Origin: Bacillus sp. RO1
GTDB lineage: Bacteria; Bacillota; Bacilli; Bacillales; Bacillaceae_I
Direction: 5' to 3'
Length of the DNA stretch: 64,000 nt
Assembly: GCF_012524115.1 (NCBI RefSeq)
Contig: NZ_JAAZWB010000089.1
Location: forward strand, 62,001 to 126,000
A program made the position numbers and the translations under genes. Every line of letters starts with the position of its first letter. The stretch's first letter is position 1. The notes beneath the pieces are model-generated. The model was given only the letters and a program-made list of their open reading frames with translations. It was not told the DNA's origin and did no database searches. Below are positions 63,612 to 64,000 of the stretch, piece after piece.

Positions 63612-64000
63612 TTATATCCAATACCTAACAGAGTCCTCTCTTTTCGTGATCTGTAACGCATCTAATAATTCAATATAAGGTATTAAATATTTGCGCGACA
63701 AACCGAGTACCTCTTTTACCCCGCTCAGCTCTAATTTTTCTGGATATACCTTCTTTAATTTCGTGATGGAATCGTCTACATGTTGCACACTAACTAGATG
63801 CTTGTCATCCAACGAATACATCCTTTTCTGCTTGATGAGGTAATGTTGAAGTTCACGCAACTCTTTTTCAGGAAGTTCCGCCGCCCGTCCATATTCCAAA
63901 TATGGCTGAGGAGTAAGACCGTCTCCTTCCAAACGCGACAAAACCTGTTCCATCCTTTTTTTCCAAGAAGGAGGAAAGTGAGGTTCAAAGCCAGCCTCAA
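63612..64000 (-). CDS. selB: Selenocysteine-specific elongation factor SelB, C-terminal part (truncated by window edge)
   Basis: The frame is open to the window end, giving the last 128 residues. They form winged-helix domains ending VLGLSRKYLIPYIELLDALQITKREDSVRYWI-like, the classic SelB WH4 end (SRKY.IP.LE..D). This part binds the SECIS hairpin. The GTPase domains lie outside the window. With selA and selD next to it, this completes the selenocysteine-incorporation gene set except for selC (tRNA-Sec), which is not in the window. Confidence 0.9.
   Translation of the reverse strand, partial: EAGFEPHFPPSWKKRMEQVLSRLEGDGLTPQPYLEYGRAAELPEKELRELQHYLIKQKRMYSLDDKHLVSVQHVDDSITKLKKVYPEKLELSGVKEVLGLSRKYLIPYIELLDALQITKREDSVRYWI

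Noticed and set aside
62357-64000. Search for tRNA-Sec (selC) near the sel genes
   Set aside because: No cloverleaf-like sequence with a TTCRA T-loop was seen in the intergenic segments. selC probably lies beyond selB or elsewhere.

Overview
This 64 kb window looks like a chromosomal segment of an endospore-forming, Bacillus-like member of the Bacillaceae. It carries spore-protein genes (tlp, sspN, sspO, sspP, spo0M). Its backbone matches the Bacillus subtilis neighbourhood parC-parE-yneT-plsY-yneR-yneQ-yneP-tlp-sspN-yneN-citB-sspO/sspP. Other recognisable Bacillus genes are desKR, tcyP, guaD and a cydABS-type cytochrome bd oxidase. No rRNA, tRNA, IS element, prophage or CRISPR array was seen.

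Layout. 0-3 kb: end of a Nudix gene and the cydA-cydB-cydS operon with a Rex-like site. 3-7 kb: a TPR protein, a small M50 peptidase and the DesK/DesR membrane-fluidity two-component system without a neighbouring des gene. 7-14 kb: a DEAD-box helicase, small DUF genes, a probable structured small RNA, the cystine transporter TcyP, an HTH protein fused to a degenerate F1-ATPase beta-like domain, and a glucoamylase-family enzyme. 14-21 kb: trhO, fumC, a TetR-controlled ABC exporter and a yndM-like gene. 21-27 kb: a Fur-controlled siderophore operon (two NIS synthetases, an MFS exporter and a fold-III PLP enzyme) resembling the staphyloferrin A gene set. 27-32 kb: an HxlR/MFS pair, a frameshifted HTH-LAGLIDADG homing endonuclease, guaD and an isochorismatase-like hydrolase. 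32-38 kb: parC, parE, yneT and plsY. 38-52 kb: accessory enzymes, an RND pump, an S9 peptidase and a CapA-like protein, lying between plsY and yneR. 52-60 kb: yneRQP, tlp, sspN, an FbpB-like peptide, DinB and DUF1287 proteins, a thioredoxin-like protein, aconitase and sspO/sspP.

60-64 kb is a selenocysteine locus: selA, selD and the 3' end of selB. It also holds a small SelW-like (Rdx family) selenoprotein whose CxxU codon is an in-frame TGA. selD itself has a TGA at its catalytic position. Both TGA codons are followed by a similar stem-loop with the same apical sequence, and a 7-1-7 palindrome overlaps the promoter of the selW-like/selA unit. Coding-only gene calling would miss the first and truncate the second.

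The most unusual non-coding signal is a set of three intergenic arrays (near 11.1, 31.95 and 59.8 kb). Each has its own 7-8 nt core repeated in direct orientation every 21 nt, with almost unrelated sequence between cores. In the longest array the spacing deviates to 22 and 31 nt. That breaks any reading frame but keeps the cores roughly on one face of the DNA helix, which argues for a DNA- or RNA-level role.
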